NCBI GenBank assembly: GCA_937896115.1
Contig: CALBLB010000071.1
Coordinates: 1-35,892, forward strand
DNA: 35,892 nt
Direction: 5' to 3'
Source: an uncultured Succinatimonas sp.
Lineage (GTDB): Bacteria; Pseudomonadota; Gammaproteobacteria; Enterobacterales; Succinivibrionaceae
Below, piece after piece: positions 16,104 through 25,064 of this stretch (the first letter of the stretch is position 1; every line of letters starts with the position of its first letter). The notes below the pieces were generated by a model. The model had not been told where the DNA came from and ran no database searches. It saw only the letters and a program-made list of their open reading frames with translations. The translations under genes were made by a program, and so were the position numbers.

Positions 16104-17588
16104 TCAGTTATTACCTACGGTAATTTCCTTCATATCGGACATGTAAGCACGCAATTTGCGGCCCACAACTTCAATAGGATGATTACGGATAGCATCATTA
16201 ATCTTGATGAGTTCAAGATTATCAACGCTGTTGTCACCATCAAGACCTTTACCCTCTACATCAAGCCCCTGTCTGGCCATAAAGTCTTTCAACATGGGTA
16301 TGGCTGCATTGGCAAACAGATAATTGCCGTATTCAGCAGTATCAGAAATAACCACATTCATCTCGTAGAGACGGCGACGAGCGATGGTATTTGCAATCAA
16401 CGGCAACTCATGCAGAGACTCGTAATATGCTGATTCAGGATAAATACCAGACTTAGTCATGGTCTCAAAAGCCAATTCGATACCGGCCTTGGCAAAAGCG
16501 ATCATCAAAATATTCTTATCGAAATATTCTTGCTCAGAAATCTTGGTATCGCACTTAGGGGCATTCTCGAATGCACACTTAGCGAAGTTTTCTCTCCAAG
16601 TATGGAGCTTGATGTCGCCTGCAGCCCAATCTTCCATCATGACACGTGAGAACTCGCCGCTCTCAATGTCATCCATATGCTTAAGATACAAATCTTTCCA
16701 CATACCCTTGAGTTCTTCAGCAAGGTAATATGCTTTAATCTTTGCAGGATTGGACAGACGATCAAGCATATTGGTAATGCCGCCCTGCTTCAATGCTTCA
16801 CAAGTGGTTTCCCAGCCGTATTGCAACAGTTTGCAAGCATAAGCAGCATCCATCCCCAATTCAACCATGCGGTCATACATAACTACGGTTGCAGCCTGCA
16901 ACACGCCGCACAAAATGGTTTGCTCGCCCATCAGATCGGATTTCACTTCCGCAACGAAAGAAGAACGCAGGCAACCAGCACGATCACCGCCTAAACCTGC
17001 AGCCCATGCCTTGGCAAAAGCCCAGCCTTCACCATTAGGATCATTTTCAGGGTGAACAGCCAACAGCATAGGAACACCGAATCCGCGGCGATACTCTTCA
17101 CGAACTTCGGTACCAGGAGCTTTAGGAGCAACCATGATCACAGTCAAATCTTTGCGAACCTGCATACCGAGTTCAACGATGTTGAAACCGTGAGAATATC
17201 CCAACGCCGCACCGGCCTTCATAAGAGGTTGCACTGCATTGACTACATTCTCATGCTGCTTATCAGGGGTGAGGTTTATAACCAGATCTGCTGTAGGGAT
17301 AACCTGTTCATAGGTACCGACTTTGAAACCGTTATCAGTGGCACGTTTGAAGGATGCTCTCTTTTCATCTATTGCAGCCTGACGCAAAGCATAGGAAACA
17401 TCCAATCCGGAATCACGCAGATTCAGACCTTGGTTAAGGCCCTGTGCACCGCAACCTATGATCACAACTTTCTTACCTTTGAGGAAATTGCAACCGTCTG
17501 AAAACTCAGCGCGATCCATCAATTCGCAACAACCCAACTGAGCCAATTTCTGGCGCAGGTTAAGAGTATTGAAATAATTCTGGGACAT
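16104..17588 (-). CDS. ilvC: IlvC, class II ketol-acid reductoisomerase
   Basis: 494 residues, the long enteric class with a duplicated knotted C-terminal domain. Seen: GCGAQG dinucleotide loop (residues 45-50), the NADP phosphate-binding YALRQAAIDEKRAS segment, LTPDKQHENVV, GYSHGFNIVE, APKAPGTEVREEY, EVKSDLMGEQTILCG and ESLHELPLIANTIARRRLYEMN. It converts acetolactate and acetohydroxybutyrate to the dihydroxy acids of valine, leucine and isoleucine synthesis, using NADPH and Mg. Position 69 is Gln where E. coli has Lys in the cofactor loop; the two arginines of that loop remain. It is divergent from ilvY, its likely activator, with a weak -35 as expected for an activated promoter. Confidence 0.98.
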   Translation of the reverse strand: MSQNYFNTLNLRQKLAQLGCCELMDRAEFSDGCNFLKGKKVVIIGCGAQGLNQGLNLRDSGLDVSYALRQAAIDEKRASFKRATDNGFKVGTYEQVIPTADLVINLTPDKQHENVVNAVQPLMKAGAALGYSHGFNIVELGMQVRKDLTVIMVAPKAPGTEVREEYRRGFGVPMLLAVHPENDPNGEGWAFAKAWAAGLGGDRAGCLRSSFVAEVKSDLMGEQTILCGVLQAATVVMYDRMVELGMDAAYACKLLQYGWETTCEALKQGGITNMLDRLSNPAKIKAYYLAEELKGMWKDLYLKHMDDIESGEFSRVMMEDWAAGDIKLHTWRENFAKCAFENAPKCDTKISEQEYFDKNILMIAFAKAGIELAFETMTKSGIYPESAYYESLHELPLIANTIARRRLYEMNVVISDTAEYGNYLFANAAIPMLKDFMARQGLDVEGKGLDGDNSVDNLELIKINDAIRNHPIEVVGRKLRAYMSDMKEITVGNN

Positions 17589-17647
17589 TTTTAAACCCTT
17601 CCAGTTTCACCATCAAAAAAATCTGTTCCTTTAAAAAAGGTGAAGTC

Positions 17648-17675
17648 ATCATAGCAGATTTTTTAGAAAGTGGAA
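17648..17675 (-). promoter_or_regulatory. Candidate activator-dependent promoter of ilvC
   Basis: On the minus strand, TATGAT (17648-17653) is preceded after 16 bases by TTCCAC (17670-17675), a poor -35. A weak -35 next to a LysR-type operator fits activation by IlvY. Confidence 0.45.
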
Positions 17676-17690
17676 TATAATTTATTAAGT

Positions 17691-17707
17691 ATTGCAGATT
17701 ACGCAAT
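17691..17707. promoter_or_regulatory. Probable IlvY operator in the ilvC-ilvY gap
   Basis: ATTGC-N7-GCAAT is a perfect interrupted palindrome with the T-N11-A core of LysR-type sites. It lies between the divergent ilvC and ilvY starts, 16 bases upstream of the ilvC -35 and close to the probable ilvY promoter (TATACA at 17722-17727). It could serve both ilvC activation and ilvY self-repression. Confidence 0.65.
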
Positions 17708-17743
17708 CAATCTCATTCTCTTATACATAAAGGACTGCCCGAA

Positions 17744-18694
17744 GTGCTAGATTTAAAAGATGCCGCGACTTTTCTCAGACTTTGCGAAACCTCAAATCTG
17801 ACCAGGACCGCCTCGTTATGTCATGTCAGTCCTTCAACCTTAAGTCGTACGCTCAATAAGCTCGAGGAAGAGCTGAAAACCAAGCTGTGTATAAGAGATA
17901 AAAAAGGAATTTTCATAACAGAGTCAGGTCGTAAATTCGAGCGTTTTGCAAGAAAAACGTTAAGCGAATACGCCGATTTGGAAAATACACTACACAGTGA
18001 TCCCGATGCAGTCAGCGGTACCATACGTATTTTCTGTTCGGTAACCGCCTGCTATATGTTCATTCCGAGGTTGCTTAACGAACTGCATTTATCCGCACCG
18101 AATCTCGAAATCAAAATTGAAACTGGTGATCCTGCAGAATCCATAAAACGCCTTACAGAGGAGAAATCTTTGGATTTTGCTATCAGTGCTTTGCCAAGTG
18201 AAATATCCGACACAATCACTTACGTAGATTTGGTAACTTTTCCTCTGATTTTAATTGCCCCCAAAAAACCGCGATTTGAAGGCGCTGGCAACGATTTCTC
18301 AACATACGATCTGAATAAAGTTCCTTTTGTTATGCCCGAAGGCGGACAATTACGATATGAAGTAGAGAAATGGTTTTCTTCTCAGGATATAAGACCTCAC
18401 ATATACTCTGAAGTAGCAGGACACGAAGGCATAGTAAGTCTGACAGCCTTAGGATTTGGAATTTCAGTTGTTCCCCGTCTTGTGTACGATATTTCACCTT
18501 TTAAAAACGACGTTTTTATTTTAAAAGAATTACCTTGGGCTGATTTCCGTGTAGCTTTATGCTGTCTTAAAACGAACGAACAGGATCCCCGCATAAAAGC
18601 AGTACTTTCAGTATCCAAAAGAATTGCACCAAGTTTTGAACCGGATCTCACGCGCAGAAGAATAAATGATTCTCTTGTCCAAACTTACCAATAA
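17744..18694 (+). CDS. ilvY: IlvY, LysR-type activator of ilvC
   Basis: 316 residues with an N-terminal winged helix-turn-helix (DLKDAATFLRLCETSNLTRT, then CHVSPSTLSRTLNKLEEEL) and a LysR effector domain. Collinear matches to E. coli IlvY include VSPSTLSR, the GTIRIFCSVTACYMFIP segment, EIKIETGDPA and GHEGIVSLTALGFG. IlvY activates ilvC when acetolactate or acetohydroxybutyrate is bound. Its location opposite ilvC, with a LysR-type palindrome between them, supports the assignment. The start is GTG at 17744 with AAAGGA about ten bases upstream. It is about 20 residues longer than E. coli IlvY, at the C-terminus. Confidence 0.93.
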   Translation: MLDLKDAATFLRLCETSNLTRTASLCHVSPSTLSRTLNKLEEELKTKLCIRDKKGIFITESGRKFERFARKTLSEYADLENTLHSDPDAVSGTIRIFCSVTACYMFIPRLLNELHLSAPNLEIKIETGDPAESIKRLTEEKSLDFAISALPSEISDTITYVDLVTFPLILIAPKKPRFEGAGNDFSTYDLNKVPFVMPEGGQLRYEVEKWFSSQDIRPHIYSEVAGHEGIVSLTALGFGISVVPRLVYDISPFKNDVFILKELPWADFRVALCCLKTNEQDPRIKAVLSVSKRIAPSFEPDLTRRRINDSLVQTYQ

Positions 18695-18810
18695 AGTTAT
18701 TTATTTTCAAAATATTATGCAAAATTAACAATTCAAAAAACGCAAACGTGTATAGTGCTACTCCGAGCGAATAATTGTTGTATATCAGATTGCAAAACTT
18801 GCGGATATCT

Positions 18811-18838
18811 CTGAGACTTAACACAAGTCTTGTATTAT
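18811..18838 (+). promoter_or_regulatory. Candidate pgi promoter with inverted repeat
   Basis: CTGAGA (18811-18816) and TATTAT (18833-18838) are 16 bases apart. AGACTT-N5-AAGTCT (18814-18830), a perfect interrupted palindrome, fills the spacer, where a bound repressor could act. The -35 is weak. Confidence 0.35.
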
Positions 18839-18903
18839 GATCTCTGACTAAAGGCGTAATAGCGCCTGCTTCAATAAATGAAGATGATTTCAGGAGAAAA
18901 CGC

Positions 18904-20559
18904 ATGTTCCACAACATCGACCCTACACAGACCAAAGCTTGGAAAAAACTCACTAAACATTACGAGCACACCAAAGACAGAACCATTAAGGAACTGTTCA
19001 AAGAAGACAAATCTCGTTTTGACAAATTCCACCTTACAGCTGCCAACGGAGATATGCTGGTCGATTTCTCCAAAAACATCGTCGACGAGGAAACTCTTTC
19101 TTTACTATTAGAACTGGCCTCAGAAACCAAACTCAAAGACAATATTGAAGCCATGTTCAACGGTGAAAAAATCAACCGAACAGAAGATCGCGCCGTATTG
19201 CATACGGCATTACGTAATTTCTCGGGAAATCCTGTTTATGTCGACGGAAAGGATGTAATGCCTGACGTAAAGAAAGTTCAGGAAAAAATGAAAACTTTCT
19301 GCGACAAAGTGATCTCCGGTGAATGGAAAGGTTATACCGGTAAAGAGATCACCGACATTGTCAACATCGGCATAGGCGGTTCAGATTTGGGCCCTGTAAT
19401 GATCACCATGGCTCTTACCCCGTACCACAGCAGACTCAAAGCCCATTTTGTATCCAACATTGACGGCACCCACATCGTTGAGACTCTCAAGCAATGCAAT
19501 CCTGAGACTACATTGTTTTTGATTGCATCTAAGACTTTCACAACTTTGGAGACCATGACCAATGCTCACACTGCACGTGATTGGTTCTTAAAGAGCGCCA
19601 AGGATGAAAAAGCCGTTGCAAAGCATTTTGTAGCACTATCAACTAATACAAAGGCAGTAACCGAATTTGGTATAGATCCGCAAAACATGTTCGAGTTTTG
19701 GGACTGGGTCGGCGGTCGTTATTCATCTTGGTCAGCAATCGGTCTGTCCATCGCTTTGGCCTGCGGTTACGACAATTTCGAGCAATTCCTAAAAGGCGGA
19801 TATGAATATGACGAATATTTCCGCAACACTCCTTTTGAAAAGAATATTTCAGTCCTTCTGGCTCTGATAGGAATTTGGTATAACGATTTCTACGGTTTTG
19901 AAACCGAAGCAATTTTGCCTTACGACCAATACATGGCTCGTTTCCCTGCTTATTTCCAACAAGGAAACATGGAGTCAAACGGCAAATCGGTTGACCGTGA
20001 CGGCAAGAAAATCACTGATTACCAAACCGGTCCCATTATTTGGGGTGAACCAGGCACCAACGGTCAGCATGCCTTCTATCAACTCATTCATCAGGGCACC
20101 AAGGTAGTTCCTTGTGACTTCATAGTTCCTGCCATCACTCACAATCCCGTTGGCGATCACCACATAAAATTGATTTCAAACTTCTTTGCTCAGACCGAAG
20201 CCCTGGCTTTTGGAAAGAGCAAAAAAGAAGTTATTGCCGAATTCGAGGCAAAAGGCGTATCTGAAAAAGTATATAAAGATATAGTTCCTTTTAAAGTTTT
20301 CCGCGGCAACCGTCCTACCAACTCAATTCTTGTCAAAGAAATCACTCCTCGTATGCTGGGCATGTTGGTAGCAATGTATGAACACAAGATCTTTGTACAA
20401 GGTTCCATTCTCAACATCTACACTTTTGATCAGTTCGGTGTGGAACTTGGAAAACAATTGGCAATGAAGATCATTCCCGAGCTTACATCTGATGAAAAAA
20501 TATCTTCTCATGACAGCTCTACCAACGGTTTGATTAATGCATATAATAGCATGAAATAA
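18904..20559 (+). CDS. pgi: Glucose-6-phosphate isomerase
   Basis: 551 residues, close to the 549 of E. coli Pgi. Seen: GIGGSDLGPVM phosphate-binding loop, the first family signature DWVGGRYSSWSAIGLSIAL, GEPGTNGQHAFYQLIHQGT with the conserved His, and the second signature NIYTFDQFGVELGKQ with the catalytic Lys. It interconverts glucose-6-phosphate and fructose-6-phosphate in glycolysis and gluconeogenesis. A clear CAGGAG ribosome site precedes the ATG. The 209-base upstream gap holds a candidate promoter and inverted repeat, and a strong terminator follows the gene. Fructose-6-phosphate is also the substrate of GlmS, encoded at 27857-29689. Confidence 0.98.
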   Translation: MFHNIDPTQTKAWKKLTKHYEHTKDRTIKELFKEDKSRFDKFHLTAANGDMLVDFSKNIVDEETLSLLLELASETKLKDNIEAMFNGEKINRTEDRAVLHTALRNFSGNPVYVDGKDVMPDVKKVQEKMKTFCDKVISGEWKGYTGKEITDIVNIGIGGSDLGPVMITMALTPYHSRLKAHFVSNIDGTHIVETLKQCNPETTLFLIASKTFTTLETMTNAHTARDWFLKSAKDEKAVAKHFVALSTNTKAVTEFGIDPQNMFEFWDWVGGRYSSWSAIGLSIALACGYDNFEQFLKGGYEYDEYFRNTPFEKNISVLLALIGIWYNDFYGFETEAILPYDQYMARFPAYFQQGNMESNGKSVDRDGKKITDYQTGPIIWGEPGTNGQHAFYQLIHQGTKVVPCDFIVPAITHNPVGDHHIKLISNFFAQTEALAFGKSKKEVIAEFEAKGVSEKVYKDIVPFKVFRGNRPTNSILVKEITPRMLGMLVAMYEHKIFVQGSILNIYTFDQFGVELGKQLAMKIIPELTSDEKISSHDSSTNGLINAYNSMK

Positions 20560-20583
20560 AAAGTAAATTTAGTTTTTTTACTC

Positions 20584-20613
20584 AAAAGCAGGCCAATATG
20601 GTCTGCTTTTTTT
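20584..20613 (+). terminator. Intrinsic terminator after pgi
   Basis: AAAGCAGGCC (20585-20594) pairs with GGTCTGCTTT (20600-20609), with one G-T pair and a five-base loop. The stem merges into a run of T residues ending at 20613. Confidence 0.88.
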
Positions 20614-20656
20614 ATAAAAAATTTCAAAGAAAAACATATCTGAACGTTCAAATTTC

Positions 20657-20662
20657 TATAAT
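20657..20662 (+). promoter_or_regulatory. Candidate -10 box of dnaE
   Basis: A perfect TATAAT lies 25 bases before the dnaE ATG at 20688, just after the pgi terminator. No clear -35 is visible. The 10-base palindrome TGAACGTTCA (20641-20650) sits in the -35/spacer region. Confidence 0.45.
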
Positions 20663-20687
20663 GTTTTCCATTCTGAACGAGGTATCC

Positions 20688-23084
20688 ATGGACACTTACG
20701 CACAAGATTTGGATTACATTCCGCTACACGTACATTCATGTTATTCCATCAACGACGGTTTGGAAAACGTAGGACCAATAGTTAAAAGAGCATCAAAACT
20801 GCGCATTCCTGCTATTGCGGTTACCGATTGGTGTTCACTTGCCGGATTCGTCCGTTTTTACAACGCTTGCAAAAGCGCTGGTATCAAACCCATTATGGGA
20901 GCCGATTTAAAAGTAGTTGATCGTCGTGACGACGAAAACTGCAAACCTTTTTGGGTTACTTTATTAGCGATGGATCGCGTGGGAAAACAAAATCTTTACG
21001 ATATTCTTTCACGCGCGTGGCTTGATACCGACAGTCCGAATGTAGCTGACGTTCAGGCAACTTTAGACGATTTGGCAAAATACTCTGAAGGTCTCATTCT
21101 TTTAAACGGATTTCGCGGTGACTTGGCTGCATTCGCGAAAGTTGACGACATGGAAAGTGTCGAAGAGAGACTGGCTTTTTACAAAAAATATTATGAAAAC
21201 AGATTTTGCCTGGAAATTACGCGTACAGGAAGAAACGGAGAAAATGCATTTGAGTGTTTAGCACTCGATCTGTGTTTAAAATACAATATTCCGCCAGTTG
21301 CATCAAATGACACTCGTTACCTGCTCGGCCCGCAGGATACCCCAGAAGACGGTCTAACCGATGCATACATCCATCAGATCAGAGTATGCATTCAAAACGG
21401 CGTCCAAATCGGTGATCAAAATGTGATCAGGGAATATTCTGATCAACAGTATTTAAGAAGCCCTGCGGAAATGCGGGAACTATTTTCAGATCTTCCTGAA
21501 GCCTTGGCCAACACGCGCGCCATTGCAGAACGTTGCAACGTTGATATTCAATTGGACATTCCCCGCCTGCCTCACTTTGATACAGGCAAACTAAGCCCGG
21601 CTGACTACCTGCGCATGGAAGCACACCGCGGACTTGAAAAACGACTCAAATTTCTCTTTCCAGACGAAAAAGAACGCGAAGCTAAACGAGCAGCTTATGA
21701 AGAAAGACTGGAAACTGAACTAAACGTAATCATCAAGATGGACTTTCCCGGATATTTCCTCATCGTTATGGAATTTATCCAATGGTCTAAAGATCACGGT
21801 GTACCGGTAGGTCCTGGAAGAGGATCCGGAGGCGGATCTTTAGTAGCATACGCCCTGCGGATCACTGATTTTGATCCCATGCGTTTTGACTTGCTGTTTG
21901 AACGTTTTCTAAATCCGGAGCGAGTCTCCATGCCGGATTTCGATATCGATTTTTGTCAGAAAAAACGTGCGCTTACATTGCAACACGTGGTAGATCACTA
22001 CGGTCGCGATTCCGTATCACAAATTGCAGCATTTGGTACTTTAGCTCCGAAAGCTGCTATTCAAGGCGCAGGTCGCGCCATGGGGACACCGTTGGGAATG
22101 GTACGTCGCATTACCAAGATGATCCCCGAAAAACCAGGTGTGACCTTCAACGACGCTTTAGGAATAGACAAAAAGGGAAAACCTTGTGAACCGCTGTCAC
22201 CTGATTTTCGTGATTTTTACGAAACGGCAAAACTCAACGATGACAAAGAAAATATCGAACTGGTCAATGTTTCACGAAGGCTTGAAGGAGTGATCCGCAG
22301 CATTGGCAAACATGCCGCCGGTGTAGTGATTTCACCTACACGTATTACCGAATTTGCACCGGAAATGTTGGATTCTGATCGCAATCCCATCACACAATAC
22401 GATAAAAAAGACGTTGAGCACGCCGGATTGGTTAAATTCGACTTTTTGGGCCTTACTACCCTGACCATCATCGACGAAGCCAAGGCAATGATCGATGTCA
22501 AACGCAAACGTCAAGGTTTGGAGCCTTTGCTCATCGAAGGGATCCCTTATGAAGATCCTGAGTCATACAGCATGTTACAACAATGTGAAACCACCGCAGT
22601 GTTCCAGCTTGAAAGCACCGGAATGCGTCAGCTTATAGGCAAAATGCAGCCGGATCGCATCGATGACATGATCGCTTTAGTAGCCCTTTACCGCCCAGGT
22701 CCTTTAAAGTCCGGTATGGTCGATCACTTTGTTGAACGAAAACACGGACGTGAACCTGTATGCTACCCCCAACCGGATTTCCAAGATATGGATTTGAAAC
22801 CTATTTTGGACTCTACCTACGGAGTAATCGTTTATCAAGAACAGGTCATGCAGATAGCTCAGGTATTGGCAGGTTATTCTCTGGGCGGAGCTGACATTCT
22901 GCGCCGAGCCATGGGTAAAAAAATCAAGGCAGAAATGGATGCTCAGGTAGATGTATTCAAACGCGGTGCTGCCAAAAAGGGTAAAGACGTTGACATCGCC
23001 ATGAAAATTTTCAATCAGGTGCAGCAATTTGCCGAATATGGTTTCAACAAGTCCCATTCGGCAGCATATGCCATTGTCGCTTAA
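20688..23084 (+). CDS. dnaE: DnaE, DNA polymerase III alpha subunit, N-terminal part (frame broken at 3' end)
   Basis: 798 residues of the replicative polymerase. The PHP domain comes first (YIPLHVHSCYSINDGL, then AIAVTDWCSL). The palm follows with SMPDFDIDFCQKKR, which holds two of the catalytic aspartates, and VKFDFLGLTTLTIID with the third. The thumb/fingers include PGRGSGGGSLVAYAL, ALYRPGPLKSGMVDHF, TYGVIVYQEQVMQIAQ and YGFNKSHSAAYAIVA, where the frame meets TAA at 23082-23084. The family continues here with about five residues (YQTLW) and LK-HYPAEF; that continuation is present in the +1 frame. ATG 20688 is chosen because a GAGG site precedes it and upstream in-frame ATGs lie before the -10 box or have no ribosome site. 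Confidence 0.93.
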   Translation: MDTYAQDLDYIPLHVHSCYSINDGLENVGPIVKRASKLRIPAIAVTDWCSLAGFVRFYNACKSAGIKPIMGADLKVVDRRDDENCKPFWVTLLAMDRVGKQNLYDILSRAWLDTDSPNVADVQATLDDLAKYSEGLILLNGFRGDLAAFAKVDDMESVEERLAFYKKYYENRFCLEITRTGRNGENAFECLALDLCLKYNIPPVASNDTRYLLGPQDTPEDGLTDAYIHQIRVCIQNGVQIGDQNVIREYSDQQYLRSPAEMRELFSDLPEALANTRAIAERCNVDIQLDIPRLPHFDTGKLSPADYLRMEAHRGLEKRLKFLFPDEKEREAKRAAYEERLETELNVIIKMDFPGYFLIVMEFIQWSKDHGVPVGPGRGSGGGSLVAYALRITDFDPMRFDLLFERFLNPERVSMPDFDIDFCQKKRALTLQHVVDHYGRDSVSQIAAFGTLAPKAAIQGAGRAMGTPLGMVRRITKMIPEKPGVTFNDALGIDKKGKPCEPLSPDFRDFYETAKLNDDKENIELVNVSRRLEGVIRSIGKHAAGVVISPTRITEFAPEMLDSDRNPITQYDKKDVEHAGLVKFDFLGLTTLTIIDEAKAMIDVKRKRQGLEPLLIEGIPYEDPESYSMLQQCETTAVFQLESTGMRQLIGKMQPDRIDDMIALVALYRPGPLKSGMVDHFVERKHGREPVCYPQPDFQDMDLKPILDSTYGVIVYQEQVMQIAQVLAGYSLGGADILRRAMGKKIKAEMDAQVDVFKRGAAKKGKDVDIAMKIFNQVQQFAEYGFNKSHSAAYAIVA

Positions 23085-24354
23085 AGTACATTATCCTGCC
23101 GAATTTTTAGCTTCCATGATGACATCAGACTGTCTCAAAACCGAAAAACTCATCGCATATATCTCAGAAGCGGATCGTTTAGGAGTAAAAGTTATTCCCC
23201 CCGATGTCAATAAAGGTAAGTATGCCTTTGGTGTGGATGAACAAGGAGACATCATTTACGGTTTTGCCGCAATTAAAGGGATAGGTGAACCTCTGGTAAA
23301 TCGTCTGGCAGAAGAACGAAGCAAACACGGACCTTATCGCGATCTTTTTGATTTCGTCTCACGCGTAGGCAAAGATTTTATAACCAAAGGCATGCTTGAA
23401 GCATTGATTAAAGCAGGAGCTTTAGACAGCATTGGACCAGGACGCGGGATCATGATGGCCAGTATTCCTACTGCCATGCAATATGCCATTCAAAAAGAAA
23501 ATGATCAGGCTTCAGGGCAATTTGATTTGTTCTCAGCTTCAACAGAGAGCGCTTCTCCTCATTACGCTGAGGTACGTGACTGGAGTGAAAAAACCAGACT
23601 CTTCTATGAAAAAAATCTTTTGGGTTTATATCTTTCCGGTCATCCGATTAATGCTTATCGTTCAGAACTAGTACATTATTGCGGCGGGCTTACTTTCAAA
23701 AACATGCAACCAGGAACTCCGGCTCATCCGCGTCCTGTGGTATTTGCAGGAGTTGTTACCTCAATTGTAAGCAAACTATCCAAAAAAGGAGACGGTTCGA
23801 AATTTTACGTTATTACTTTAGATGACAGTACCTCTACTTTTGAAATTGCGCTGTTTTCCCGCTTTGCCAAACGTTTTGAGGACATAGTTGCAGAGCGTGA
23901 AAAACATAACAAAGCAAAACGCGGCCGTGGCATCAAACAAGAAGCAGAAGGTCAAAATGCACCTTTGATTTTGGTGGTTTCTGCTTTGCTTTCAGAAGGA
24001 GAAGACGGTCTTATAAAATCCCGCGTACAGGATCTCTCCTCTTTAGAAGCTCTGCGCATACGTAACGCAAAATCGTTAACACTGTGTTTCTCAGAGAAGA
24101 TTTTTATAGACAACGCTGAAAAAATTGAAAACATGCTGGCAAGCAACCGCATAAGCAGAGATGAACTTGCCGCACGCAAGCGCAATGCTGAAAATCCTCA
24201 AGATATAGGGGAAGGGTGCTCGCTTAAGTTAACCATTGGAAATAAAAAAATGGATCTTATCGGAAATTACGTATTTATTCCTTCAGATGAACTCATAGAC
24301 GGGATCCGTGAAATGTCAGGTCAAGACAGTGTAAAAGTAGGTTACAGCTCTTAA
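23068..24354 (+). CDS. dnaE: DnaE, C-terminal part, out of frame with the N-terminal part
   Basis: About 428 residues that continue DnaE in the +1 frame. They begin at SLKVHYPAEFLASMMTSD, collinear with the E. coli segment after YQTLW. The part carries the rest of the fingers, the helix-hairpin-helix region, the beta-clamp-binding motif QFDLF (in ASGQFDLFSAS), the OB fold (VVFAGVVTSIVSK...ITLDDST) and the tau-binding C-terminus. A basic insert (KAKRGRGIKQE) follows the OB strand region. ATG 23068 (or 23029) could start it, but no ribosome site is evident, so independent translation is doubtful. The two parts sum to about 1,220 residues against 1,160 in E. coli. Its end overlaps the convergent transferase gene by four bases. 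Confidence 0.88.
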   Translation: MPLSLKVHYPAEFLASMMTSDCLKTEKLIAYISEADRLGVKVIPPDVNKGKYAFGVDEQGDIIYGFAAIKGIGEPLVNRLAEERSKHGPYRDLFDFVSRVGKDFITKGMLEALIKAGALDSIGPGRGIMMASIPTAMQYAIQKENDQASGQFDLFSASTESASPHYAEVRDWSEKTRLFYEKNLLGLYLSGHPINAYRSELVHYCGGLTFKNMQPGTPAHPRPVVFAGVVTSIVSKLSKKGDGSKFYVITLDDSTSTFEIALFSRFAKRFEDIVAEREKHNKAKRGRGIKQEAEGQNAPLILVVSALLSEGEDGLIKSRVQDLSSLEALRIRNAKSLTLCFSEKIFIDNAEKIENMLASNRISRDELAARKRNAENPQDIGEGCSLKLTIGNKKMDLIGNYVFIPSDELIDGIREMSGQDSVKVGYSS

Positions 24355-25064
24355 ACACTTTTTTGCACTTTAAAACAAAATTCAGGCAGGATATTGTCAC
24401 TAGACATTAACCTGCCATGTTCTAGAACAAACAGTCTCTCTTCCTCAAATAGGGGAACAAAACTGCTAAACCAATACTTTCCGCCTTTTTTGCCTAATAT
24501 ACTCTCTGTTATCAGTCTGCTTTTTACAAATCCTTCATCAGAATTGGGACAGCAAGCTGTCATAGTATCAAGATCACATCGCACCGACTCAAGACCGCCC
24601 AACCCTCTTCCCGATAATTTAAGCAAACATTCTCTGAGTGTCCAAAGCATAAAGAAAAGTTCATCTGCACACTCAGGTGTTTTGCTCTTTAAAAATTCAA
24701 GTTCTGATCCTGACAAAACCCTACGTTTGAGCAGTTCTAACATTGGTCGCTTTCTTACAACTTCCAGATCCAGTCCCTGTTCCTGTTTTCCGACACTTAC
24801 TGCAATAATTCCCTGACTATGACTTATATTGAAATACCAATCAGCTCTTTTTGAAAAAAAAGGTTTACCTCTTTTATCAAAATCAATTTTCGGCAGAATA
24901 AAGTTCGGTTCGTCAACTCTGATCAAACGTTGCAACAAAGCCCTTCCGGCTAAAAAACTTTCCTTGCGAAATTTTCCATAAGAAGCAGCCGCTTCATGCC
25001 ACACCTCTGCTAATTCGCTACTTAAATCAAAGGCGTCCTCCATCGTTGCCAACACCGTCAGCAT
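24351..25064 (-). CDS. Sfp/AcpT-type 4'-phosphopantetheinyl transferase
   Basis: 237 residues with the superfamily motifs: LPKIDFDKRGKPFF (P-rich approach), FNISHSQG (motif with the CoA-binding His), QGLDLEVV (matching GxDxE, the Mg-binding Asp and Glu) and FFMLWTLRECLLKLSGRGL (matching WTxKEAxxK, with Arg for the first Lys). Such enzymes move phosphopantetheine from CoA to a carrier-protein serine. The length and motif spacing suit the Sfp/AcpT group, not AcpS. No polyketide, peptide synthetase or carrier gene is in the window, so the partner is unknown. The upstream membrane protein gene overlaps its start by seven bases, so the two form one transcription unit. It converges on dnaE. Confidence 0.85.
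   Translation of the reverse strand: MLTVLATMEDAFDLSSELAEVWHEAAASYGKFRKESFLAGRALLQRLIRVDEPNFILPKIDFDKRGKPFFSKRADWYFNISHSQGIIAVSVGKQEQGLDLEVVRKRPMLELLKRRVLSGSELEFLKSKTPECADELFFMLWTLRECLLKLSGRGLGGLESVRCDLDTMTACCPNSDEGFVKSRLITESILGKKGGKYWFSSFVPLFEEERLFVLEHGRLMSSDNILPEFCFKVQKSV

Noticed and set aside
17052..17501. 149-residue frame antisense to ilvC
   Set aside because: A shadow frame over a highly conserved enzyme gene, with no family features.
23076..23090. Programmed +1 frameshift (prfB-like) at GCT TAA A in dnaE
   Set aside because: Skipping one T would restore the frame, but the product would still lack about five conserved fingers residues. No internal ribosome-site stimulator lies before the stop, and GCT is not a usual slip codon.
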